Shown piece after piece: positions 49,428 to 57,770 of a stretch of DNA of 64,000 bases. This DNA comes from Phytohabitans sp036906915 (GTDB taxonomy: Bacteria > Actinomycetota > Actinomycetes > Mycobacteriales > Micromonosporaceae): the NCBI RefSeq assembly GCF_036906915.1, contig NZ_JBAKHX010000012.1:80383-144382 (forward strand). Reading direction: 5' to 3'. Numbering within the stretch: the stretch's first letter is position 1; each line of letters starts with the position of its first letter. A program made the translations under genes and the position numbers. The notes beneath the pieces are model-generated. The model did no database searches. It was not told where the DNA came from and worked only from the letters and a program-made list of their open reading frames with translations.

Positions 49428-49673
49428 CTATTTCTCACGAATCTGGCCGGCTTGAATTCCAGCAATAAAGTCCGACCAATCGCGGCGGTGGAAAGCGAGA
49501 ACGGGACCGGTGTCGTCCTTGCTGTCGCGGACGGCTACCATCCCTTTTGCGAAGCTGACCGATACTTCTATACAGGCGTTGTGTTCGCAGTAGGCTGCGC
49601 GACGCCAGGACCCCATTGGTGAAGCGTCGCGCCATGTAAGCGAAACGTCTTCGCCACCAACACCTGTGGCCAC
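49428..49673 (-). CDS. DUF397 domain protein
   Basis: This 81-residue protein has the DUF397 pattern: SLTWRDASPMGSW, then CEHNACIEVSVSF, VAVRDSKDDTGPVLAF and W-x-F near the end. DUF397 genes normally sit beside an XRE-type regulator and act as its small partner (family knowledge); none is present here, so this is an orphan. The start is uncertain: GTG 49673 or a downstream codon near 49643. Confidence 0.8.
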   Translation of the reverse strand: MATGVGGEDVSLTWRDASPMGSWRRAAYCEHNACIEVSVSFAKGMVAVRDSKDDTGPVLAFHRRDWSDFIAGIQAGQIREK

Positions 49674-49771
49674 TTTTCTCCCTATCTAGAGCGTGGCGCT
49701 CAGGCTAAGGGCGCCGGGGCGAATGGGTGCTAAGACACGCCGGACAAGGATCCACAATCGAGACTTGCCTG

Positions 49772-51517
49772 TCAAGGCTTACCACTCGGGCGGGTGGTGG
49801 ACCAGGCCTTCCATAGTGCGGCGTACGGGCCGTCGGATGCCAGAAGGGCGTCGTGAGGGCCGGACTCAACGACGCGGCCGGCGTCGAGGACGATGACGCG
49901 GTCGGCGGTCGCGGCCTGGGTCAGGCGGTGCGCCACCACCAGTGCGGTCCGGCCTTCCAGCGCGCGCGCCGCCGCCTCCTCCAGCACCCGCGCGCCGGCG
50001 CTGCCGGCTTCGGCGGTCGCCTCGTCGAGTACCGCCACCGGCGGGTCGGCCAGGACGATGCGGGCGAGGGCCAGCTGCTGGGCCTGGGTGGCGGTCAGCT
50101 TGTGGCCACCCTCACCGACCACTGTGGCCAGCCCGTGGGGCAGCGCTTCGGCCCATTCCAGGGCGCCCACGGTGTCCAGCGCTGCCCGCAACTCCTCCAG
50201 GGAAGCGGCCGGGCGGGCCAGCCGCAGGTCGTCGTCGAGCCGGCCGGCGAAGACGTGCATCTCCTGGGTCACCAGGGCGACCGTCCGGCCGGTGGCGTGC
50301 TCGTCGACGGGTTCGCTGCCGATCGTCACGGTGCCGCTGGTGGGATGGTGGACACCGGCGACGAGCTTCGCCACGGTGCTCTTACCGGCGCCGCTCGCCC
50401 CGACGAGCGCGACCCGCTCGCCGGGCGCGATGTCGAGGTCGACGCCGCGCAGCACCACATGTCCGGCCACATAGGAGTGTCCGAGGCCGGCTGCTTTGAC
50501 GGAGCCGTCGACCGATACGGAGGTGGCCGGTGCCGACGACGCGGGCAGGTCGGCCACGCCCACCAGGCGGGCCAGGCCGGCCGCCGCCACCTGGGCGTCG
50601 TCGGCCAGCGCCAGCGCGATATTGATCGGGCCGAACAGGTTGTGGAAGTACAGCGCCGCGGCCGTGGCCGTGCCGATGGTCACCGCGTCCGCGCGCACCA
50701 GCAGGAACCCGACCACCAGCACCGCGGACAGACCCACGTACTCCGCCACGTTGAGCCGGCCGTAGAAGCGTGTCATCAGCCGGATCGCGCGCAGCGCCAG
50801 CGACACCGTCTCCTCCGAGCGCGACGCGACGAGCGCGACGTGCCGGTCGCCGAGGCGAAACGCGCGCACCGTCGCCGCGCCGCCCACCGTGTCGAGCAGT
50901 TGCTGCTGCTGCGCGCCGACGGCGACGCGTTGCCTGGCGTACAAAGGGATCGCCCGCCCCACGTACCACCGCACGGTGTGCGCCTGGATCGGCACCGCCA
51001 GCAGCGCGGCGACGAAGAAGCGCCAGTCCAGCACCGCCAATCCGACCAGGGTCAGCCCGATGGTCAGGCCGGACCGCGCGAGCTGGGGGAGCGCGCGGCG
51101 CACCGCCTCCGCGACGATGGACACGTCGGCCGTCACCCGGGCGGTCAGGTCGCCCGAGCCGGCCCGCTCCACTTGGTCGAGTGGCAGACGTAGCGCCCGT
51201 TCCACGAAGCGTTCGCGCAGCTGCGCCAGCATCCCCTCGCCGAGCCTGGCCACCAGACTCACGCCGTACGCGGTCAGCACACCCTGCACCACGGCGATCA
51301 GCACGAGCAGCACCACCGGCGTGGTGAGCGCGCTGGGCGGCCGGCCGTCGGCGACCAGGTCGACCACGTGACCGAGCAGCGGCGCGGTCAGCAGACCGGT
51401 GGCGGTCGCCGCGACGAGCACACCGAACGCGGCGACGGCCAGGCCGCGGCGTGCGCGGAGCAGCCCCGCCACGACCGCACGCACGCGGCCGGGCTCGGCG
51501 GTGGGCAGCAGCTCCAT
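49772..51517 (-). CDS. siderophore exporter half-transporter with degenerate signature
   Basis: The 581-residue ABC half-exporter has six membrane helices (about 25-320) then an ATPase domain. Walker A is intact (GASGAGKST), Walker B is intact with its glutamate (VAVLDEAT) and the switch His is in VAHRL. The signature is LTATQ instead of LSGGQ. It complements the defects of the partner encoded just upstream, so one composite ATP site is complete. AGGAGG precedes ATG 51517. The gap to the partner stop is seven bases, so the two are co-transcribed. Position and iron box suggest export of the NRPS siderophore. Confidence 0.88.
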   Translation of the reverse strand: MELLPTAEPGRVRAVVAGLLRARRGLAVAAFGVLVAATATGLLTAPLLGHVVDLVADGRPPSALTTPVVLLVLIAVVQGVLTAYGVSLVARLGEGMLAQLRERFVERALRLPLDQVERAGSGDLTARVTADVSIVAEAVRRALPQLARSGLTIGLTLVGLAVLDWRFFVAALLAVPIQAHTVRWYVGRAIPLYARQRVAVGAQQQQLLDTVGGAATVRAFRLGDRHVALVASRSEETVSLALRAIRLMTRFYGRLNVAEYVGLSAVLVVGFLLVRADAVTIGTATAAALYFHNLFGPINIALALADDAQVAAAGLARLVGVADLPASSAPATSVSVDGSVKAAGLGHSYVAGHVVLRGVDLDIAPGERVALVGASGAGKSTVAKLVAGVHHPTSGTVTIGSEPVDEHATGRTVALVTQEMHVFAGRLDDDLRLARPAASLEELRAALDTVGALEWAEALPHGLATVVGEGGHKLTATQAQQLALARIVLADPPVAVLDEATAEAGSAGARVLEEAAARALEGRTALVVAHRLTQAATADRVIVLDAGRVVESGPHDALLASDGPYAALWKAWSTTRPSGKP

Positions 51518-51524
51518 GGTCCTC

Positions 51525-53192
51525 CTAGGACAGTACTGTCGCGCGGTAGTCCGGATTGGACCGGACGAGGTCGGCGTGCCGGCCTTCGGCGGCGACCGCG
51601 CCGCCGGCCACGACCACGACCCGGTCGGTCGCCGCGAGCAGCGCCGGGCTGGTCGTCACGACCACCGTGGTACGCCCACGTCGCAACTCGCGGACCCCGG
51701 TGGCCATCCGCGCTTCGGTGACCGCGTCGACGGCAGTGGTCGGGTCGTGCAGCAGCAGTACCGGTGGGTCGGCGGCCAGCGCACGGGCCAGCGCGACCCG
51801 TTGGCGCTGACCGCCGGACAGGGAGCGGGCCCGTTCGGCGAGCACCGTGTCGCCGCCGTCCGGCAGTGTCGCGGCCACCTCGTCCGCCGCGGCGGCTGCC
51901 ATCGCATCCGGTACCCGGTCGGCCGGCGCGCCGGCGGTCACGTTGTCGCTGAGTGTGCCCTCAAACAGGTCCGCGTCGTGCGCGGCGGGCAGGATCGCGA
52001 CGCGTACCTCAGCGGGGTCGAGTGTGGACAGTGGAACGCCGTCCAGCTCCACGGTGCCCGCGGCCGGATCAGCGGTGCGGGCAAGGCACTCCAGCAGCGC
52101 GGTGGCGGCGGCCGGATCGGCTGCCACGACACCGAGCAACTCGCCAGGTGCCACCTCCAGGTGCAGGTCGCGCAGCGGCCCGTGGGTCACGCCGTTGACC
52201 AGTACGCGGCCGAGAACTGGCTCGCGCGGCCGTGCGTCGCCGGCGGACAGCAGCGGCGGCGCGGCAAGCACCTGGGCGACGCGCGCCGCGGAGGCGCGGC
52301 CCTGCGCGATCTGGCCGTTGACCCACGCGAACAGCTGGAGCGGTCCCAACAGGAACAGCGCCAGGCCGACGGCCGCGACCAGTTCGCCGACGGTGATGTC
52401 GCCGCGCGCGGCCAGGCGGCCGCCGACGAGCGCGACCGCGGCGATGAAGATGCCGGTGAGCGCCAGGATGGCGCCGTCGTGCCAGGCCTGCGTGCGGGCC
52501 GCACGCAGCGTGGCGGCCAAGGACTCCTGGCTGGTACGCCGGTAGCGCGCGACCGCAGCGCCCTCGGCGCCGATCCCCTTCAGCACCCGCAGCCCAGCGA
52601 CCAGGTCGGCGGCGACGCCCGAGGCGTGGGCGGCGCGTTCCTGCTCGACGGCGCTGCGGCGTTCCAGCCGCGAGCCGAGCACGTGCCCGGCCCACAGCAC
52701 GGGCGGCGCGGCGAGCAGCACGAGCAGCCCGAGGGGCACCGAGACACGAAGCAGCGCCACCGCGCTGACGAGGATGCCGCTGAGCGCCGCCGTGCCGGCC
52801 GGCAGCACCGTGTTGACCAGGCCGACGCGGCGCGCGTCGCTGGTGGCGATGCTTGCGAGCGCACCGGCGAGCCGGCCGGTCTCGGCGCCACCGCGCGGCA
52901 TGAGTACCCGGCGCGTCAGGCCGATCCGGATGTCGTGGCCGGCGCGTTCGGAGGCGCGCTCGGCGGCGCGGGCCGCGAACCGCCAGCTCGCCGACAGTCC
53001 GGCAAATACCACGGCGAGCACGGCGATCCAGAGCAGCAGCGCGTCGCTGTCGCCGGTCGACACCGCTTCGTCGATGACCACGCCGATGATGACCGGTACC
53101 AGTGCCTCGCCCGCCTGGTGGGCAGCGCCCAGCACCGCCGCGACCGCCACGTACCGCCACTGGCCGGCGACCGCGCGCCCCAGGACCCCCAC
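51525..53192 (-). CDS. siderophore exporter half-transporter with degenerate ATP site
   Basis: The protein is 555 residues: six helices (about 15-310) and an ATPase domain. The Walker A region reads GVVAADPAAATALL, without the Gly-Lys-Ser core. Walker B ends LLLHDPTT with Pro instead of the catalytic Glu, and the switch His is replaced (VVTTSPALL). The signature LSGGQRQR is intact. It should be catalytically inert at its own site but complete the site of its partner. GTG 53192 is chosen because an iron box lies at 53218-53236; the ORF continuing to 53357 would run through that box. It is first in the export operon. Confidence 0.87.
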   Translation of the reverse strand: MGVLGRAVAGQWRYVAVAAVLGAAHQAGEALVPVIIGVVIDEAVSTGDSDALLLWIAVLAVVFAGLSASWRFAARAAERASERAGHDIRIGLTRRVLMPRGGAETGRLAGALASIATSDARRVGLVNTVLPAGTAALSGILVSAVALLRVSVPLGLLVLLAAPPVLWAGHVLGSRLERRSAVEQERAAHASGVAADLVAGLRVLKGIGAEGAAVARYRRTSQESLAATLRAARTQAWHDGAILALTGIFIAAVALVGGRLAARGDITVGELVAAVGLALFLLGPLQLFAWVNGQIAQGRASAARVAQVLAAPPLLSAGDARPREPVLGRVLVNGVTHGPLRDLHLEVAPGELLGVVAADPAAATALLECLARTADPAAGTVELDGVPLSTLDPAEVRVAILPAAHDADLFEGTLSDNVTAGAPADRVPDAMAAAAADEVAATLPDGGDTVLAERARSLSGGQRQRVALARALAADPPVLLLHDPTTAVDAVTEARMATGVRELRRGRTTVVVTTSPALLAATDRVVVVAGGAVAAEGRHADLVRSNPDYRATVLS

Positions 53193-53217
53193 GCCACCAC
53201 CCTGATCGAGTCGACAG

Positions 53218-53236
53218 TAAGGCAAGGCTAACCTAG
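53218..53236. promoter_or_regulatory. iron box 3 before the exporter operon
   Basis: TAAGGCAAGGCTAACCTAG matches the consensus TTAGGTTAGGCTAACCTAA at 15 of 19 positions and keeps the whole AGGCTAACCTA half. It ends 26 bp upstream of the exporter start on the minus strand. It links export to the same iron control as biosynthesis. Confidence 0.8.
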
Positions 53237-53374
53237 CGGCCCGTCGAGGGCGAGAGCGGATCATGGCGGCGGTGCCGGAAGAAGGTTTGGCGGGGATGTC
53301 GATTCCGGACCGGTGCCGCGTCGTCAGGATGAGAGGTGACCGGTAGGCGGTCATCACGGAGCTCGGGAGACACC

Positions 53375-53731
53375 ATGCGGTACATGTTGTTGATCTACAC
53401 CGAGGAGCAGACCGGCGCGCCCGACCCGGCCGATGTCGAGCAGGTCATGGGCGAGTACTGGGCGTACGAGAAGGCGGTCGCCGACGCCGGCGTCAAGGAG
53501 GGCAGCGACGCGCTCCAGCCCACCGCCACCGCCACCACCGTCCGGGTGAAGGACGGGGAGCGGCTCGTGACCGACGGGCCGTTCGCCGAGACCCGCGAGG
53601 TGCTCGGCGGCTACTACCTGATCGACGTGCCCGACCTCGACAGCGCCCTGGAGTGGGCCGCGCGTTGCCCGGGCGCCAAGTACGGCGCGGTCGAGGTCCG
53701 GCCGATCATGGAGTTCGAGCAGCCTGAGTGA
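53375..53731 (+). CDS. YciI/DGPF family protein
   Basis: The 118-residue protein opens with MRYMLLIYTEE and carries the name-giving DGPF motif in LVTDGPFAETREVLGGYYLID. The fold is a dimeric ferredoxin-like barrel. It precedes the ECF sigma gene by seven bases on the same strand. In ECF group 42 such DGPF genes are the conserved genomic partner and usually the target (family knowledge). Confidence 0.93.
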   Translation: MRYMLLIYTEEQTGAPDPADVEQVMGEYWAYEKAVADAGVKEGSDALQPTATATTVRVKDGERLVTDGPFAETREVLGGYYLIDVPDLDSALEWAARCPGAKYGAVEVRPIMEFEQPE

Positions 53732-53738
53732 GGCGCCA

Positions 53739-54980
53739 ATGACGAACGCCGCCGACTCGGTCGAGGCGGTCTTCCGCGAGGAGTGGGGCCGCCTGCTTGC
53801 GACGCTCGTGCGTACCCTCGGCGACCTTGACCTTGCCGAGGAGGTCGCCTCCGACGCGGTGGCCACCGCTCTCGCGCGGTGGCCCCGCGACGGGGTGCCC
53901 GCCCGTCCGGCGGCCTGGCTACTCACCGTGGCCCGCCACCGGGCCGTCGACATCGTCCGCAAGAACCGCACGCTCGCCGCCCGCCTCGCCCTGCTCCGCG
54001 TCGAGGCCGACCGTCCGGAGCCGCCGCCCCCGCCGAGGGAGCCGGACTGGGACGACGAGCCCGATGAACGGCTGCACCTCTTCTTCACCTGCTGCCACCC
54101 GGCGCTCGCCCTGGAGGCGCAGACCGCGCTGACGTTGACGTGCCTGGCGGGCCTGACGACGCCGGAGGTCGCGCGGGCGTTCCTGGTGCCAACCCCGACG
54201 ATCGCGCAGCGCGTGGTCCGCGCAAAGCGCAAGATCCGCGACGCGCGCATTCCCTTTCGCGTACCGGACGCCGCCGAGCTGCCGACCCGGCTGCCCGCCG
54301 TGCTGCGTGTGGTGTACGTGATCTTCACGGAGGGGTATGCGGCCACGAACGGCCCGGAGCTCGTCCGGGCGGATCTCGCCGACGAAGCCGTCCGCCTCGG
54401 CCGCATCCTGCACCGGCTCCTACCGAACCAGCGCGAGGTCGCCGGGCTGCTGGCGCTCATGCTGCTTGTCGACGCCAGGCGGGCCGCCCGCGTGGACGCC
54501 AGCGGCGAGCTGGTGCTCCTCGACGACCAGAACCGGTCGCTGTGGGACGCCGACAAGATCGCCGAGGGGCGCCACCTGGTGGTCGAGGCGCTGTCCGGCG
54601 GGCGGCCCGGCCCGTACGCCATCCAAGCGGCCATCGCCGCCGTACACGACGAGGCGGCGAACGTGGCGACGACGGACTGGCCACAGGTGACGGCGCTCTA
54701 CGACGTACTGCGCGCGACCGCGCCGTCGCCGCTGGTGGACCTCAACCGGGCGGTGGCCGTGGCCATGGTGCACGGCCCGGAGGCGGGTCTGGAACTCCTC
54801 GACGAGCTGGCAGCCGACCGCCGCCTGGCCGGCTACCACCTCCTGCCGGCGGCCCGCGCCGACCTGCTGCGCCGGATGGGCCGCGCCGAGGAGGCGGCAG
54901 CGGCGTACCGCGAGGCGTTGGCGCTGGTGGGCAACGCCCCGGAACGCCGTTACCTCGAACGTCGCCTGGCAGAACTGTGA
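53739..54980 (+). CDS. ECF sigma factor, group 42 type (DUF6596)
   Basis: The 413-residue sigma factor has region 2 at about 5-75 (VEAVFREEWGRLLATLVRTLGDLDLAEE, then RHRAVDIVRKNR) and region 4 at about 115-165 (LTCLAGLTTPEVARAFLVP). A long C-terminal extension (about 180-413) has helical-repeat character (LLDELAADRRLAGYHLLPAAR). This extension and the DGPF neighbour identify ECF42, in which the C-terminal domain replaces an anti-sigma factor as the control element (family knowledge). No anti-sigma gene is adjacent. Confidence 0.93.
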   Translation: MTNAADSVEAVFREEWGRLLATLVRTLGDLDLAEEVASDAVATALARWPRDGVPARPAAWLLTVARHRAVDIVRKNRTLAARLALLRVEADRPEPPPPPREPDWDDEPDERLHLFFTCCHPALALEAQTALTLTCLAGLTTPEVARAFLVPTPTIAQRVVRAKRKIRDARIPFRVPDAAELPTRLPAVLRVVYVIFTEGYAATNGPELVRADLADEAVRLGRILHRLLPNQREVAGLLALMLLVDARRAARVDASGELVLLDDQNRSLWDADKIAEGRHLVVEALSGGRPGPYAIQAAIAAVHDEAANVATTDWPQVTALYDVLRATAPSPLVDLNRAVAVAMVHGPEAGLELLDELAADRRLAGYHLLPAARADLLRRMGRAEEAAAAYREALALVGNAPERRYLERRLAEL

Positions 54981-55089
54981 TCACCGGTTGTCCATTGTGG
55001 ACAGCGAGTGTACGTCGGCGCACGGTTGCTGGCACGTGACGACGCTGCGCCCGGACGCGATGCAGCTCATGGCCGCGCCCGGTCGGGGA

Positions 55090-56028
55090 CTATCTGGAGT
55101 TGACCGGCACCGACACCAGCACCGTGCCGGCCTGGTCGACCACGTCGACCCGCACGATCTCACCGGCGCCGACGGGCGCGCTGGCCCACACCGTCGATCC
55201 GTCGCCGCCCTCCGCGATCTGCCACTTGGTCGCGACGGTCGTCTCGCCTGTCGTGGTCGTCACCGTGACGACGCCCTCGCGCGGCCCGTCGATCTTCGTC
55301 ACCGCGACGGTCAGGTCGGTGCGGACCGTCCCGGTGTCGGCCGCGGTGGTTTCGACGGTGGCGTGAGCGCCGGTCTGGGGGTTGTGCGCGACGTGCGTGT
55401 CACTGGCCGGCGGCGGGCCGACCGCGCTCAGCGTGCTGGGCTCCTGCTCGACGGGCGGCGTCGTGGGCTCCGGCGGCCGGGTCGTAGCGGGCGGCGGCGT
55501 CGTGGGCGCGTCCGTCGAAGTCGCCGGGCGCGGCCGGGCGTTGGGTTGCGACCGGCTGGGAGTGGGTTCGGCGGGGCTGGTCGGCGAGGACTCGACCGTG
55601 GTCGCGCCGGCGGCGACCGGCGGTTCGTAGACGCTGGAGCGGGCCGCGAACGTCACGAAGCCCACCAGCACCAGCACTGTGGACGCCGCGGCGGCGATGG
55701 TGACGCAGCGCAGCGCGTGCCATCCTCGCCGGGGTGGTGGTGCCGGCTCGACGGCCGGGGGGAGCGGCCGTGGCGTCACTGGCGAGTCCGCGAGGCGGGG
55801 AGCCGGTATGCGCAGCGGGGTCGGCGGCGCCGGGGGATCGGTGGCGGCGAGGAGGCTGCGCGCGTCGACGGCGCCGAGCAGCTCGACAAGCGGGGCCAGG
55901 CTGCGCACCGCCCTGCTGCACCGGGCGCAGCCGCGCAGGTGCAGCTCGTACCGCGCGCGCTCGTCGGGCTCCAGTAACCCTAAGGCGTACGCGCCCACGT
56001 CCGGGTGGACGCAGTGCTCGTCAGGCAT
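55090..56028 (-). CDS. zinc-type anti-sigma factor
   Basis: The 312-residue membrane protein has an N-terminal anti-sigma domain with the zinc motif HLRGCARC (residues 30-37, H-x3-C-x2-C) and upstream HPDVGAYALGLL. One membrane helix follows at about 105-130, then a Pro/Thr/Ser-rich external linker and a compact beta domain (about 225-312). ATG 56028 overlaps the sigma gene by eight bases, so the two are made together. It should hold the sigma factor at the membrane until an outside signal acts on the C-terminal domain. Confidence 0.88.
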   Translation of the reverse strand: MPDEHCVHPDVGAYALGLLEPDERARYELHLRGCARCSRAVRSLAPLVELLGAVDARSLLAATDPPAPPTPLRIPAPRLADSPVTPRPLPPAVEPAPPPRRGWHALRCVTIAAAASTVLVLVGFVTFAARSSVYEPPVAAGATTVESSPTSPAEPTPSRSQPNARPRPATSTDAPTTPPPATTRPPEPTTPPVEQEPSTLSAVGPPPASDTHVAHNPQTGAHATVETTAADTGTVRTDLTVAVTKIDGPREGVVTVTTTTGETTVATKWQIAEGGDGSTVWASAPVGAGEIVRVDVVDQAGTVLVSVPVNSR

Positions 56029-56686
56029 CCTCGCTCCCGGCGCCGAGCAGGATCTTCTGCAGCGCACGCAGCGCGAAGAAGAGCCGCCACTTAACGGTCT
56101 CTGGCGGCAGGTCCAACTCTTCCGCCACGTCGCGCACGCCGCGACCGCGGAAGTACGCCTCGACCAGGATGTCACGGTCGGGCCGCTGGAGTGCGCGCAG
56201 GCCGTCGAGCACCATCATGCGCTGGAGCGCCGCGCCGACGTCGTCGGCCATGTCGATCACCGGGAAGCGGTCGGGCGGTTCGCGGTACGCGGGGCGCTGT
56301 TCAGGCATCTCGTCAAGCTCGATGTCGCGCTCGCGGTCGCGTTCGATGTCGCGCAGGATGCGGCGGGCGAGGCTGACCAGCCACGGGCGCAGCGACGAGG
56401 CGGCGACGTCGATCGAGTCGACCTCCCGCCATGCGCGGAGCAACGTCTCCCGCACGACCTCCTCGGCGAGCCTGCGGTCGCCGTCCGCCATTTCCAGGAT
56501 GATCATTAGGAGCGGCTCGGCGTGCTGGTCGTAGAGGCTGCGGAGCAGGCCGCCCTCCGCCCGGTGGATGCCGGTGCGGCCGGTCGGCGGCGCGTACTGC
56601 TCCTGTTCGACCCGCGAGTGGCGACCGCGTGGCGGCGCCGGACGGCGCGACCAGGCGTCGCGCATGCTGCTGACGGTGATGGCCAT
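56021..56686 (-). CDS. ECF RNA polymerase sigma factor
   Basis: The 221-residue protein has region 2 at about 48-115 (LYDQHAEPLLMIILEMADGDRRLAEE, then WLVSLARRILRD) and region 4 at about 150-215 (LQRPDRDILVEAYFRGRGV, then LPPETVKWRLFFALRAL). A 40-residue N-terminal tail is unusual for ECF factors, and an alternative later start is possible. It is partnered with the overlapping anti-sigma gene, in the pattern of SigK/RskA- or SigL-like systems. Its own upstream region contains two CTTAAG sites. Confidence 0.9.
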   Translation of the reverse strand: MAITVSSMRDAWSRRPAPPRGRHSRVEQEQYAPPTGRTGIHRAEGGLLRSLYDQHAEPLLMIILEMADGDRRLAEEVVRETLLRAWREVDSIDVAASSLRPWLVSLARRILRDIERDRERDIELDEMPEQRPAYREPPDRFPVIDMADDVGAALQRMMVLDGLRALQRPDRDILVEAYFRGRGVRDVAEELDLPPETVKWRLFFALRALQKILLGAGSEDA

Positions 56687-56918
56687 GGCCGCCCCCTAGC
56701 TTCCGCGCGAGGTGGTCAGGCGGACACGGTACCGATCTTCTTCGATGTGGCGCACGAGGTCCCCCAACCGTCTGTGATCTTTCCGTCTGGTACGCCGGCC
56801 GGCCGCGCTTGGATCGACACAAAGGAAGACTTAAGGACCACTTAAGAAAAGCGGACGTAGTCCGGTGAACCCATCGACGACCTTGACGGGCTGTTCGCTC
56901 CGGGGTTACGTTGCGTCT

Positions 56919-56944
56919 ATCCAGAACTACGCTCTTTTCTGGAT
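56919..56944 (+). promoter_or_regulatory. inverted repeat before the DUF6230 gene
   Basis: ATCCAGAA, ten bases, then TTCTGGAT: perfect 8-bp arms about 28 bp before the ATG. The same repeat with the same 10-bp spacing precedes the next exported-protein gene at 57715-57738. Shared sequence and position point to a common regulator, or to a conserved leader hairpin. Confidence 0.6.
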
Positions 56945-56972
56945 CGATCCCATCGTCATTGAAGGAGAACGC

Positions 56973-57590
56973 ATGGGTGATTCAGACCGCACCCTGCCGC
57001 AGGGCCGCACGAACTGGCGCCGGTTCGGGCTGGCCGCGGGTGTGGTGACCACCATGACCGCCACGGTCCTGGTGCTCATATCGAACGGCGCGCTGGCGGC
57101 CAGTTTCCTGGTCTCCGGTCAGCAGTTCAAGGTATCGGCGGACACTTTGGACGCCACGGGCTTCGTCAACTACGGGTGGATCGACCAGCACGCCGGCAAC
57201 TCGCCGGAACCGGTCGCGATCGCCGCGATGAAGCGCGCCGAGCTGACGAACCTGTGCCAGTCCGTGCTCACCACCCTCCCGGTCGTCGGCGACATCAGCC
57301 TCAAGCTGACCGCAGGCAAGGAGACCCCGGTGATCGCCGAGAACATGTTCGTCGACATGGCCCAGATGGATGGCAACGCGACCTTCACCAACATGGAGAT
57401 CGGTCGTGACGCGTCCACGCTGGACAAGGGCCCGCCCGGCAGCAAAGGGCTCCAGGGCCTGTTCAGCCAGCAGGCCGACAAGGTCCACATCGAAGACCTG
57501 CGCCAGGTCGCCTGGGCCACCTCGGCCGGGACGTTCAAGCTGTCAGGCCTGCACATGGAGATCTCGCGCGGCAAGCACGAGTGCTTCTAG
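56973..57590 (+). CDS. DUF6230 family protein, membrane-anchored or exported
   Basis: The 205-residue protein has a basic N-terminus and one hydrophobic segment (residues 18-42), then SFLVSGQQFKVSADTL, typical for DUF6230, a family of unknown function in spore-forming actinobacteria. A Cys in LCQSVL and a C-terminal Cys could form a disulphide outside. GAAGGAGAA precedes ATG 56973; the open frame from 56865 is not used. A terminator hairpin follows. Confidence 0.8.
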   Translation: MGDSDRTLPQGRTNWRRFGLAAGVVTTMTATVLVLISNGALAASFLVSGQQFKVSADTLDATGFVNYGWIDQHAGNSPEPVAIAAMKRAELTNLCQSVLTTLPVVGDISLKLTAGKETPVIAENMFVDMAQMDGNATFTNMEIGRDASTLDKGPPGSKGLQGLFSQQADKVHIEDLRQVAWATSAGTFKLSGLHMEISRGKHECF

Positions 57591-57608
57591 CTGGTGGTTC
57601 TCCGCTCG

Positions 57609-57639
57609 GGGCGGGGGAGCGGATGCCGCTCCCCCGCCC
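57609..57639 (+). terminator. intrinsic terminator after the DUF6230 gene
   Basis: GGGCGGGGGAGCGG pairs perfectly with its complement through 14 bp, with a three-base ATG loop, and CGCCTTTTC follows. It separates the two exported-protein genes, so the second needs its own promoter. Confidence 0.85.
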
Positions 57640-57714
57640 TTCGCCTTTTCTGCCCTTTGGTCAGATCGAGCCCACTCTTGACTAGATCGAGGCATGCACA
57701 TACCGTCTGGGTAC

Positions 57715-57738
57715 TCCAGAAAATCGTCCTTTTCTGGA
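57715..57738 (+). promoter_or_regulatory. inverted repeat before the second exported-protein gene
   Basis: TCCAGAA, ten bases, then TTCTGGA: perfect 7-bp arms ending about 32 bp before the ATG. It has the same core, spacing and TTTTCTGGATC end as the repeat at 56919. Confidence 0.6.
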
Positions 57739-57770
57739 TCTCGGTTCGCTCCACCCCCAGGGAGTTCGAG

